A DNA stretch of 64,000 nucleotides from Cellulomonas hominis. Lineage in GTDB: Bacteria; Actinomycetota; Actinomycetes; Actinomycetales; Cellulomonadaceae. Under the pieces are notes generated by a model that searched no databases, was not told the origin of the DNA, and worked only from the letters and a program-made list of their open reading frames with translations. Each line of letters starts with the position of its first letter. The stretch's first letter is position 1. Where the stretch lies: NCBI RefSeq assembly GCF_014201095.1, contig NZ_JACHDN010000001.1, positions 1,674,001-1,738,000 on the forward strand, given 5' to 3'. The position numbers were made by a program, and so were the translations under genes. This document shows, in pieces, positions 25,241 through 33,698 of the stretch.

Positions 25241-27817
25241 ATGTCCATCGAAGCGAGCATCGTCGAGTGGGCGCTCACACGTCCCGGATGGCAGCAGGAC
25301 GTCCTCGTGGCGGCCAGCAAGGGTGAGCAGCTCGACGAGCAGGGTGTCGTGGAGCTCGCCGACACGATCGTCGCCGGCACGGCCGCCGCTCCGACGAACG
25401 AGGCCAAGGCCATAGAGCTGCGCCCCGCGACCCCCCAGCAGGTCTGGCTCTCGTCGATCTCGGAGACGTCGGGCGTCAACGCCCTCGTCGAAGGTCAGAC
25501 CCTCGACTTCGGCATGAAGGGCCTCACCGTCGTCTACGGCGACAACGGCAGCGGCAAGTCCGGGTACGCGCGGCTCGTCAAGGCCCTCGTCAGCGCACGG
25601 CACCGACCGACGATCCTGCCGAATGTGTTCACTCCCACGACGACTCCTCCCTCGTGCACACTTCGGTTCAACGTGGCAGGTCAGGAGCGTGCGTTCGCGT
25701 TCCCCGGCGACACCGTGCCGGAGCTCGAGAAGATGCGCTTCTACGACGAGCACTGCGGCGACACCTATCTGACCCGGGAGTCCTCCGTGTCGTACCGACC
25801 GTCGGCGCTGACGGTCATTGACACGCTCATCCGGGTCTGCGACCAGGTTCGCGCGGAGCTCGCCACCCGGATCAGCACGACCGAGGCGGCGGCGCTCGAC
25901 TTGGACCTCGCGCCCGGAACCCCGGCCGCGACGTTCACCGGCGGGCTGCGCGCGAGCACCTCCGCTGCCGAGATCACGACGGCGACGACGCTCCCGACCG
26001 GTCACGACCAGCGGCGCGCCGACGCGATCACCGAGGAAGCGCGGCTGCGATCGACCGATCCCACGAAGGAGCAGGAGCGTCTGCGGGACCTGGCGAGGCA
26101 CGTCTCACGACTCGCCACCGACCTGGCGGCCCTCGTCGAGGTCCTCTCCGTCGAGCGAACCCTGACCCGGGTCGCACTCCGTGACAAGGCGCGGACTGCT
26201 CGCACCACGGCAGCGGTCGCAGCAGGGGCGTCCTTCGACGACCTCCCGCTCCCGGGGGTCGGCTCCGAGACCTGGCGCACCTTGTGGGAGACCGCCCGCT
26301 CGTACTCGACGGCGGAGGTCGACCACGAGCATCCGTTCCCGGCGCTCGAGGACGACAGTCGCTGCGTGCTGTGCCAGCAGGTGCTGTCCGCCGAGGCACG
26401 TACCCGCATGGGGCGGTTCGACGCCTACATGACCGACACGACCGAGCGCGACGCGGCCGCAGCGGAGACCGCGGCCGCGACGGCGGTCGAGCAGCTGCGC
26501 GCCCTCGCGTTCACCACGCCGGCTCAGTCCGCGGCACTGACAGCGCTCGCCGCTCACGATGCGGCACTGAGCGCGCAGGCCGCCACGCTGATCGACGCGA
26601 TGCAGGCGCACCGCGACGCGATCTCCGCCCACCTGGCGACCACCGATGCTGCGGCCGCACCGGCTCCACCGACGACCGGCGACCTTCCGGCGCGGCTCTC
26701 CGCGCTCGCGACCCAGCTCTCCGAGCAGGCGGAGTCGCTGGACCCGGCCGCGTTCGCGGTTGCTCTCGCGTCGGCATCTCGGCTCCGGCACGAGCTCGAG
26801 GCTGCTTCCCAGCTCGCCGAGGCCGCACCGCGAGTGCACGCCGAGGTGGCACGGCTCGCTCGCCTCTCCGCGCTCACGGGCGCCCGGTCGAGCGCGGACA
26901 CCACGGCGATCAGCAAGAAGGCGGCCGAGCTGGCGGAGACGTTCGCCGCCGACCAGGTCCAGCGCCAGTTCCACGCTGAGGCGGTGAACCTGCGGCTCGA
27001 CCGTGTGGCGTGGCAGAAGGTGAAGGTCACCAAGGGCCAGATCAGCCAGAAGTTCGCGCTCCAGGGAGCGAGCGCGGGGTCGACACCGAGCGCCGTGCTG
27101 AGCGAGGGCGAGCAGACGGCGCTCGGACTCGCAGGCTTCTTCACCGAGGCGGTCTTCGACGACTCGCGGTCGGCGATCATCCTGGACGACCCCGTGACCT
27201 CGCTCGACCACGGGCGTCGGACCAAGGTCGCCGAACGCCTGGTCGAGTTCGCGAAGAACCGTCAGGTCGTGGTCTTCACGCACGACGTGGCGTTCGTGAC
27301 CAGCCTCTCCGCCGCGTGCGCCCGCGAGGACGTCACGCTCACCAGCAGGGCCGTCGAGCGTCGCGGCAGCGACCCGGGAGTGTGCTTGACGTCGTTCCCG
27401 TGGAACGCGAAGGACTTCGGCCAACGCACGAACCTCCTCGAGACTCGACTGGCCGCGATGAGGAAGGCACGCCCCGACCTCGAGCAGAGCCTGTGGGAAG
27501 AGCAGGTCGCGAGCTGGTCGGGCTTCCTCTCCGAGACCTGGGAACGCTGCATCGTCACCGACATCCTCAACGAGGTGTTCGACCGCGGGTCGTCCGAGGT
27601 CCGGGTCCGCATGTTTCGCGTGCTCGCGCGGATCACCGCCGCGGACGACGTCGATCTGCAGACCGGGTACGGCGCCACCTCGCGGTGGGGTCGGCGGCAC
27701 GACAAGGCACCCGAGACGCAGTACCAGGCTCCTGAGCCCGACGAGCTCGAGGAAGAGCTCGTCCGGATCCGGGCGTGGCGCAAGCGTGTCCGTGGTTACC
27801 TGAACGCGACGACCTGA
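25241..27817 (+). CDS. Rad50/RloC-like (AAA_13) ATPase with CxxC hook
   Basis: This 858-residue protein has Walker A YGDNGSGKS at about 99-107, then a long alanine-rich helical region. CVLC at about 374 is in the place of the zinc hook. The second ATPase lobe has the signature LSEGEQTALGL (about 620), Walker B AIILDDPVTSLD (about 647) and VVFTHDVAFV as the H-loop. The C-terminal 130 residues, with LSETWERCIVTDILNEVFDR and SRWGRRHDKAPE, resemble the tail of AAA_13 proteins, the group that includes RloC and PrrC anticodon nucleases. An RNase activity is not shown by sequence. It may be a DNA-damage or phage-triggered effector. ATG 25241 has AGGAGCGAGCACC upstream. Confidence 0.8.
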   Translation: MSIEASIVEWALTRPGWQQDVLVAASKGEQLDEQGVVELADTIVAGTAAAPTNEAKAIELRPATPQQVWLSSISETSGVNALVEGQTLDFGMKGLTVVYGDNGSGKSGYARLVKALVSARHRPTILPNVFTPTTTPPSCTLRFNVAGQERAFAFPGDTVPELEKMRFYDEHCGDTYLTRESSVSYRPSALTVIDTLIRVCDQVRAELATRISTTEAAALDLDLAPGTPAATFTGGLRASTSAAEITTATTLPTGHDQRRADAITEEARLRSTDPTKEQERLRDLARHVSRLATDLAALVEVLSVERTLTRVALRDKARTARTTAAVAAGASFDDLPLPGVGSETWRTLWETARSYSTAEVDHEHPFPALEDDSRCVLCQQVLSAEARTRMGRFDAYMTDTTERDAAAAETAAATAVEQLRALAFTTPAQSAALTALAAHDAALSAQAATLIDAMQAHRDAISAHLATTDAAAAPAPPTTGDLPARLSALATQLSEQAESLDPAAFAVALASASRLRHELEAASQLAEAAPRVHAEVARLARLSALTGARSSADTTAISKKAAELAETFAADQVQRQFHAEAVNLRLDRVAWQKVKVTKGQISQKFALQGASAGSTPSAVLSEGEQTALGLAGFFTEAVFDDSRSAIILDDPVTSLDHGRRTKVAERLVEFAKNRQVVVFTHDVAFVTSLSAACAREDVTLTSRAVERRGSDPGVCLTSFPWNAKDFGQRTNLLETRLAAMRKARPDLEQSLWEEQVASWSGFLSETWERCIVTDILNEVFDRGSSEVRVRMFRVLARITAADDVDLQTGYGATSRWGRRHDKAPETQYQAPEPDELEEELVRIRAWRKRVRGYLNATT

Positions 27818-28068
27818 CCTGCCTCGCGGCCGGCCGCACGACGCGCGCTCGGCGGCCGCACGCCGGGTGAGGCACACGCGTCACACACGCGTGCCAGCCT
27901 CCGCTGCGTGAAGCCGGAGCACCACCCCGTCCAAGAGATCCCACGACGTCGTCGTCAAATGGTCGAGCGCGGGGTTCGCCCCGGCAATCGTCCGGAGCAC
28001 CTCACCCGACAGGATCATCGCGGCCGCGGTGACGGGTCAACGGACCGCGCGAAGGTACCAGCGCCCCC

Positions 28069-28872
28069 TCAGATGTCGAGCAGCGCGCCTTGCTCGGGGT
28101 TCACGCGCACACCTCGTGCCGCAGCAGTCGCACCGGGAACCACCTCCGAGAGCAGGCTTGCGACCTCGAACACGACACCTTCGACCGCGGACTTCGTCAC
28201 GCACGTGGGGTCCTGCCGCTTCAGACGGGTGTAGACGCGATCCCGGATCAACGTCCGCGACATTGCCGGCGTCAGGTCCTCCTCGGCGAGGATCCGCCCG
28301 GCAAGGTCGGCCACATCGGAACGTAGGAGCATCGCGTGGCTGTCTCGTAACCCGTCATGCAGCATCGAGGCGAATTCACCGGTGACAAACCCCGCCTCCG
28401 ACAACACGGCGGCGACCTGCGGCTGACGCTCTCCGAGGTACCCGAGGAGGAGAGCACGCGCCTCGCGCAGCCCTCCGTGCGAGGACAGCGGTGTCTCGCG
28501 CACGAGGTCCTCGACAGCCGCGACGACTACTGCCCGGTCGTCCTCTGTGAACTCCGCTCTCGTGTCATCGGCGTCGGTGTCCTCGAACCGTGCGAGCGCG
28601 TCGGTGGTGACGAACAGCAGCTGGACCCACGATGCACCGGCGAGGTGGGCACCGAACTCCTCCGCCTCGTCGTCGGGCACCTCGAGGATCACGACGCGCG
28701 GGTCGAGGGCGGTGACCACCTGGATGGCCGTCGCAGTGGCGTCCTCGTCGAGCGGGACGACCACGACGCCGGCCCCCTCAGGGGCCGAGACGCTCGGCGA
28801 CCCCACGACGGGACGGCCGTCGCTTTCGAACGCGGACCGGATCGCGTGGTGCCAGGCGGCGAGGTCGGTCAT
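28069..28872 (-). CDS. Hypothetical protein, 267 residues
   Basis: I do not recognise this protein. It is acidic and alpha/beta. The first half alternates strands and helices, with AGVVVVPLDEDATATAIQVV, DPRVVILEVPDDEAEEF and WVQLLFVTTDALARF, like a Rossmann-type or P-loop-free domain. The second half is mostly helical. There is no signal peptide, cysteine pair or membrane segment. ATG 28872 is taken as the start. It is convergent with the AAA_13 gene and divergent from the membrane gene at 29074. Confidence 0.55.
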   Translation of the reverse strand: MTDLAAWHHAIRSAFESDGRPVVGSPSVSAPEGAGVVVVPLDEDATATAIQVVTALDPRVVILEVPDDEAEEFGAHLAGASWVQLLFVTTDALARFEDTDADDTRAEFTEDDRAVVVAAVEDLVRETPLSSHGGLREARALLLGYLGERQPQVAAVLSEAGFVTGEFASMLHDGLRDSHAMLLRSDVADLAGRILAEEDLTPAMSRTLIRDRVYTRLKRQDPTCVTKSAVEGVVFEVASLLSEVVPGATAAARGVRVNPEQGALLDI

Positions 28873-29073
28873 GCCCCGAGGATGCCAGCGTTCCGAACCC
28901 CACGGGTGCGGAATAGGAGAGCGAGATCCACGTCCAGGCCCAGGGATCTGACCGTCGTCGCCGAGCGCGCACGGAAGGACAGCACTTGCCGATCGTGGAG
29001 GTCGTGACCAGCAGCGACGCGCACGACTCGATCGGCAGCGGGGCCGAAGCTGCGAGCTCTCCCTCGGCCATCC

Positions 29074-29783
29074 GTGCCTGACGTCATCGGCATCATCAAC
29101 GATCGTCGGCTCCTGGACGGGGTCTACGGCGTGGTCACGTCGCTGCTCGCGATCGCCACCGCGATCGCCCTCAACCTCGGCACGACGCCGCTAGACGAGA
29201 TCGCGGCGTGGTTGCGCGCAATCGAGGCGCACACGTTCGCGCGCTGGCTGGACGGCAGACTGACCGACACGCTCGCCGCAGCGGCACCCGTCGTGTGGGT
29301 GATGGTGCTGCTCGTGTACGGCGCCGCGTGCGTGTCTTTCCGGCTGGAGGACGGGGACGCCATCGCGCGGTACCGGACGGGAGCGAGCCTGTGGGTCGGA
29401 TTCGCGCTGACCATCCAGACCGGCGCCTCGAGGTCCGGTTGGTACTCGTCGGGATCGTGCTGATCTCGGTCTCAGCGATGGCTGTGGTCGACAGCATCCA
29501 GAGCCGCGCTTTGCGCCTGGATCGGCTCACCGTGCTGGGCTTCATCGTGCTCGAGGCTGCGCTCTTCCTGCCCGCCTCGGTCATGGCATGGGCAATCGGC
29601 GGGACGTCCGAGCGAACCGACGCTGATCGAGCGGCGGAGACAGTTCTGGACGCCAGGCGCCGGGACGCCGAACGCCGGCCTTCGCCGGTTCAGGAGCCTG
29701 CGTCCATCACAGTTGTGGTCGATCCGCGTTCCACGATGCGGTCCCCACCGGCCGCAGGTTCCGGGCCGAGTCTCTGCGACTGA
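29074..29783 (+). pseudogene. Membrane protein gene with an apparent frameshift
   Basis: Frame 1 from GTG 29074 encodes VYGVVTSLLAIATAIALNLG and VVWVMVLLVYGAACVSFRLE, then SLWVGFALTIQTG before it drifts into GASRSGWYSS and stops at 29463. The hydrophobic coding continues in another frame as LEVRLVLVGIVLISVSAMAV and LTVLGFIVLEAALFLPASVM to 29783. A single missing base near 29430 would join them into one four-helix protein of about 236 residues. The alternative is two overlapping genes, with a GTG at 29457. Function unknown. Confidence 0.55.
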
Positions 29784-29901
29784 ACGCCTGCGGCGAGGCG
29801 CGGGCAATCCACCACGCGCCGCCGCGGTCCGACGCCCTTGGCGCCCTGCCGAGGACGCGAGTTGCTCGCGGTGGGGTCTGCTGCACGAGGAGGTGACAGC
29901 G

Positions 29902-30783
29902 TGACCTGCCCTACGGCTTGGTTACCACGGTGCGTGTGGTGGTCAGGCCGGGATGGGTGGCAGTTCGGAGCGTAGCTCGAACTCGATCGGGCTGAGGTAG
30001 CCCAGGCTCGAGTGTCGGCGGCGACGGTTATGGAAGATCTCGATGTACTCGAAGATCGCGTTCGCGAGCTCGACTCGGGTGTTCCAGCGTTGCCGGTTGA
30101 GCAGCTCGATCTGCATCGAGGACCAGAACGACTCCATCATCGCGTTGTCCAGACCGTCACCGACGGACCCGAACGAGGGCATGAGCCCAGCACGGCGGAT
30201 GCGGTCGCCGAACGCCCACGACGTGAACTGGGCCCCGTGATCGGCATGCACGATCCCTCCCGGGGCCGGGTCGCGGTTGCTGATCGCCATGTCGAGGGCG
30301 TTGATGACCAGACGGGTGTCCTGGGTGGAGTCGATCGACCAGCCGATGATCTTGCGGCTGAAGGCGTCCAGCACGCAGCAGCAGTAGAGCTTGCCCTCGC
30401 GGGTGGCGTGCTCGGTGATGTCGGTGACCCACAGCTCGTTCGGTCGAACCCGGTGGAACTTGCGGTTGACCAGGTCACCGGCCGTGACGACACCGCGCAG
30501 CCGTTTGACCCTGGCGGGGCCCGGCAGCCCGTAGATCCCGGCATCGTGCATCAGGGCGAACACCAGTCGGGAGGAGACCGTCACATCCATCGCCATGGTC
30601 AGTTCGGCGTGCACGCGCCGGTAGCCGTAGGTGCCGCGCGAGGCGACATGGACCTCCCGGATGAGGCCCGTGAGCCACTGGCGGCGTAGCTGGGTCTGGG
30701 ACGTGGCACGGTTGCGGTAGCGGTAGTAGCCGGGCTTGCTGACGCCCAGGACACGGCAGCAGATTCTGCGTTGTTCATTGAGG
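29902..30783 (-). mobile_element. Truncated IS3-family element
   Basis: The 3' part of an IS3-type transposase gene is present on the minus strand, but orfA and the 5' end are missing. The likely right tip begins TGACCTGCCC near 29902. The other end is cut at about 30783, where an unrelated coding frame begins. No matching terminal repeat can be identified because of the deletion. Confidence 0.65.
29943..30782 (-). pseudogene. IS3-family transposase orfB, 5'-truncated
   Basis: The frame is open from about 30782 and reads RICCRVLGVSKPGYYRYRNR, the normal N-terminal region of IS3 OrfB, then continues to 29943. The catalytic DDE residues are intact: LWVTDITEHAT, IVHADHGAQFTS and MESFWSSMQIELL. 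The first residues and orfA are lost at the junction, so it is not a working gene. It is clearly different from the complete IS3 copy at 31819. Confidence 0.8.
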
Positions 30784-31370
30784 CGCTGGTCGAGGTCGAG
30801 AGCGTCCTGGCGGGCTACTTGTCAGACCGTGCCCGCTCCGCCGTCGATCTGCGCGAGGCGCTCGCTCGAAGCGGTGTCTCGGACTTGATCGGCCGCTTTA
30901 TCTCGAGCGTGGTCATCTCGGCCACGCCCTTGTGGGTCAACGGCCCTCACATCGGGCTGAGCCGGCCGCAGTGGCATCAGGTGCAGGTGCTCAAGGAGAT
31001 CACCAAGCGCTACGTGATCGACGGCGCCGAACTCGCCCTGCTGCAACGCGGGCAGGAGCACGTGCTGGGTGGCCTCGTGGACATGTTGCACTCGTGGACG
31101 CAGAATGACCCGTCTCGACTGCCCCCGCGCCTCGCAGCGGAGATCAAGCTCGCGACCACGCAGGGAGGGGCCAAGTACGAACAGGAGTACTACGCCCATC
31201 TCGCACAGCGTGAGCCTGGCGACGACTTCATGGAGCCTGCGCCCCGCGGGGAGCCGAACCGGGCCATCGTCGACTACATCTGCAGCCTGAGCGACGCAAA
31301 GTGCATGGCGCTGTATCAGAAGCTCAGCGGTCAGCGAGTTCACCGGGCGGGCATCGAGTTCGGTTTCTGA
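30771..31370 (+). CDS. Truncated hypothetical protein next to IS remnant
   Basis: This frame encodes FIEALVEVESVLAGYLSDRA and RFISSVVISATPLWVNGPHI, then a helical domain that ends in VHRAGIEFGF. It is protein-like and has no family I recognise. The TTG at 30771 falls inside the IS3 remnant, so the true N-terminus was probably removed by the insertion or deletion. It is best regarded as the 3' part of a gene. Confidence 0.45.
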   Translation: MFIEALVEVESVLAGYLSDRARSAVDLREALARSGVSDLIGRFISSVVISATPLWVNGPHIGLSRPQWHQVQVLKEITKRYVIDGAELALLQRGQEHVLGGLVDMLHSWTQNDPSRLPPRLAAEIKLATTQGGAKYEQEYYAHLAQREPGDDFMEPAPRGEPNRAIVDYICSLSDAKCMALYQKLSGQRVHRAGIEFGF

Positions 31371-31818
31371 GGTTTGCGCGCTGGCTCGACGGTGCCATGG
31401 CGCCGCTACTCGTGAGTCGGTTCGGCAGGGCGTGCGACCGTCGACGTATCTCCGATGCACCTGACCGCCGGACACAGATCGTCCCAGTTCAGGGGCTTGG
31501 TGGCCTAAACGCTCAGGTGCGAGGCGTACGCCCGCGCGATGTCGTCGTCGGCCGACGACGTCGTCAGCGCAATGACCGGCATATCGGCTCGACGGCGGTG
31601 ACCCTGGCCTTGTCGGTGCTGTCGGCGTGTCCCGGCCCGGACCTGATGCGTGGGGCTGCGTGTTGGTCGCGGTGAGACGACGACCCACCGGCCCGACGCT
31701 CTGCCGGCGCGCTGCTCCCGGAGAGCGTTGCCTGACAACGATCGTGATTCGCTCGCCTCTACTGGTGCGAGAAGACAGCCGGCGCTGCCCATAAGCGATG
31801 CCAGCCCTTGCTTGACTT
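31371..31818. other. No gene seen; left flank of the IS3 element
   Basis: About 450 bases with no protein-like frame on either strand. The last three bases, CTT at 31816-31818, are the left copy of the target duplication of the IS3 element. Confidence 0.4.
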
Positions 31819-31858
31819 GGAGCCTGACCCGGTTTCCCGGACAGTTGCGGTGTGGTGA

Positions 31859-32734
31859 TCATGCCGCCGCGGTGGCGGCGGTGTGTAGGTCCTCGAAGTC
31901 GTTCGGGGACCGGTAGCCGAGGCCGGAGTGGCGTCGGACGGGGTTGTAGAAGCCCTCGATCCACTCGAAGATCGCCGAGGCGAGCTCCTCGCGGGAGGAC
32001 CAGGCGTGGCGGTCGAGCAGCTCGCGCTGCATGCTCGACCAGAAGCTCTCCATCATGGTGTTGTCGACCGAGGACGCGACTCGGCCCATCGAGCCGAGCA
32101 GGCCGGCCTCGCGCAGCCGGTGCCCGAAGATCCACGACGTGTACTGGCTTCCGCGGTCCGCGTGCACGATCGCACCTGGTGCGGGGTGGCGCCGCCAGAT
32201 CGCCATCTGCAGGGCGTCGACGACCAGCTCCGAGCGCATGTGGTCCGCGATGGACCACCCGACGATCTTGCGGGTGAACACGTCCAGGACCGCGGCGCAG
32301 TAGACCTTCCCGGTGCCCGTGGGGTGCTCGGTGATGTCGGTGCACCACAATCGGTCCGGGCCGTTGGCGGTGAACCGCCGCTGGACGAGGTCGTCGTGCG
32401 GTGCTGGCAGCGGTCGTTGCCCGCAGCGTTTGCGCCGGTGGCAGACCCCTATCAACCCGGCCGCGCGCATCAGCCTCGCGACGCGTTTGCGTCCGCAGGC
32501 GACCCCGAGCCCGAGACGCAGCTCGGCATGGACTCGCGGGGCGCCGTAGGTCGCCCGCGAGCCGTGATGGATCGCCGTGATCGTCGCGGTCAGCGCCTGG
32601 TCGGCGATCGCGCGGGTGCTCGGCGGTCGGTTCATGGCGTCGTAGAGCCCGGAGCGGGAGATCCCGAGGACCCGGCAGGTCGCCGCGACGGGCACCCCGT
32701 CAGCGGCCAGCTCTTGGACCAGCCGGGCGCTCAT
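31859..32734 (-). CDS. IS3-family transposase OrfB
   Basis: This 291-residue integrase-type transposase has the DDE residues in LWCTDITEHPT, IVHADRGSQYTS and MESFWSSMQREL. The N-terminal part with ATCRVLGISRSGLYDAM is the usual OrfB start. Its ATG overlaps the orfA stop as ATGA after a run of four A residues, a place where a -1 frameshift could fuse OrfA and OrfB into the active transposase. Confidence 0.92.
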   Translation of the reverse strand: MSARLVQELAADGVPVAATCRVLGISRSGLYDAMNRPPSTRAIADQALTATITAIHHGSRATYGAPRVHAELRLGLGVACGRKRVARLMRAAGLIGVCHRRKRCGQRPLPAPHDDLVQRRFTANGPDRLWCTDITEHPTGTGKVYCAAVLDVFTRKIVGWSIADHMRSELVVDALQMAIWRRHPAPGAIVHADRGSQYTSWIFGHRLREAGLLGSMGRVASSVDNTMMESFWSSMQRELLDRHAWSSREELASAIFEWIEGFYNPVRRHSGLGYRSPNDFEDLHTAATAAA

Positions 32735-33018
32735 TTTGGGAGGACGTTCTCCCGGGCGAAGTACGCCGAGGCCCGCTTGAGGATCTCGACCTCCATCTCC
32801 AGCACCCGGTTGCGGCGCCGCAGCTCGACCAGCTCGCGGCGCTCGTCGGAGCTCACGCCCTCACGGCGACCGGCATCGACGTCGTCCTGGGCCATCCACC
32901 GGCGCAGACACGACTCGCTGATCCCGAGATCGGACGCGACCTTCGCGACCGGCTGCCGACCCGAGCGGGCCAGATCCACTGCTCGACGCCGGAACTCCGG
33001 CGGCTTGGCTGCAGGCAT
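32731..33018 (-). CDS. IS3-family transposase OrfA
   Basis: This is a 95-residue DNA-binding protein: an HTH with FRRRAVDLARSGRQPVAKVA and SDLGISESCLRRWMAQDD, then a leucine-zipper-like VELRRRNRVLEMEVEILKRA. It directs OrfB to the IS ends. It starts at ATG 33018, and its stop overlaps the orfB start. Confidence 0.9.
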   Translation of the reverse strand: MPAAKPPEFRRRAVDLARSGRQPVAKVASDLGISESCLRRWMAQDDVDAGRREGVSSDERRELVELRRRNRVLEMEVEILKRASAYFARENVLPK

Positions 33019-33083
33019 CCAGGACTCCTCTCCGAGACGATCATCGCCTCAGACCAGGTGTCCGGAGAAGCGGGCCAGGCTCC

Positions 33084-33467
33084 CTTCCCTGATGCACCGC
33101 TCACGCGTGGTGCTCCTGACCGTCGCTCGGCGGCTGCTCGCCTGCCTTGTCCTTCAACCGTGTTCCAGAACTACTTCCATGCAGGATCCCTCGACTTCCC
33201 TCCTCACGTCCTTGATCACCACGGAGAGCGGCGAGACTCGGGGTCAGTCACCGTGACGATGATGGGTCGGCGAGTGGCCCGCCCAGCGAACTACGTCGTC
33301 GCGGCGATCGCTGCGGTGGCGGCCGCGAAGACGGCGATAACAGGCATGTTCACGGGCAGGGGCTGTCCGTGCCCGTATGCATGGAGCGTTCACCCTGCAT
33401 GGGCTGACGGTGTTGGCGGAGCGGGGCTTCGCCGCCGCCGGTGTGTCTAGCGGGCCACCGCCCACGG
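33084..33467. other. No gene seen; right flank of the IS3 element
   Basis: About 380 bases beginning with the right CTT duplication. Short open frames are present on both strands, none with a ribosome site and protein-like composition. It follows the small gene downstream of lnt. Confidence 0.4.
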
Positions 33468-33698
33468 TCATACCGCTATCGCCTGGTCGAACAGCAGCCC
33501 AGCGACCGAAGGCGGGCGTGCTGCACTGGTGGTGTCGTCCTTGGGGCGGCTACCGGCGCCGGACGACACGACGATCACAACGACCACGACTGCGACGGCG
33601 ATGACGGCGACGATCGACAACGCCAGGATCGTGTTCCGGTTCAGCAGGGCCTCGTCGTGTGCGGGTTCATGGTCTCGCTGGCGGGGGGCGGGGTTCAC
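33468..33698 (-). CDS. Small single-helix membrane protein after lnt
   Basis: The 76-residue protein has a charged N-terminus, one long hydrophobic helix (ILALSIVAVIAVAVVVVVIV) and a polar tail. GTG 33698 overlaps the lnt stop as GTGA and has AAGGA seven bases before it, so it should be translated together with Lnt. No family is recognised. Confidence 0.6.
   Translation of the reverse strand: MNPAPRQRDHEPAHDEALLNRNTILALSIVAVIAVAVVVVVIVVSSGAGSRPKDDTTSAARPPSVAGLLFDQAIAV

Larger units (their letters stand above)
31819..33083 (-). mobile_element. Complete IS3-family insertion sequence, 1265 bp
   Basis: The ends are imperfect inverted repeats: GGAGCCTGACCCGG at 31819 and the reverse complement of GGAGCCTGGCCCGC at 33083, with an inner CCGGACA shared by both. 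CTT flanks each side (31816-31818 and 33084-33086), a 3-bp target duplication typical of IS3. Two overlapping genes, orfA and orfB, fill it. Both are intact, so the element may be active or recently inserted. Confidence 0.88.

Noticed and set aside
29902..30783. A complete IS3 copy with target duplication
   Set aside because: orfA and the 5' end are missing, so no second terminal repeat or duplication can be defined.
33244..33471. Short membrane-like frames right of the IS3 element
   Set aside because: Each strand gives a short hydrophobic run but no start with a ribosome site, and neither is long enough to be convincing.
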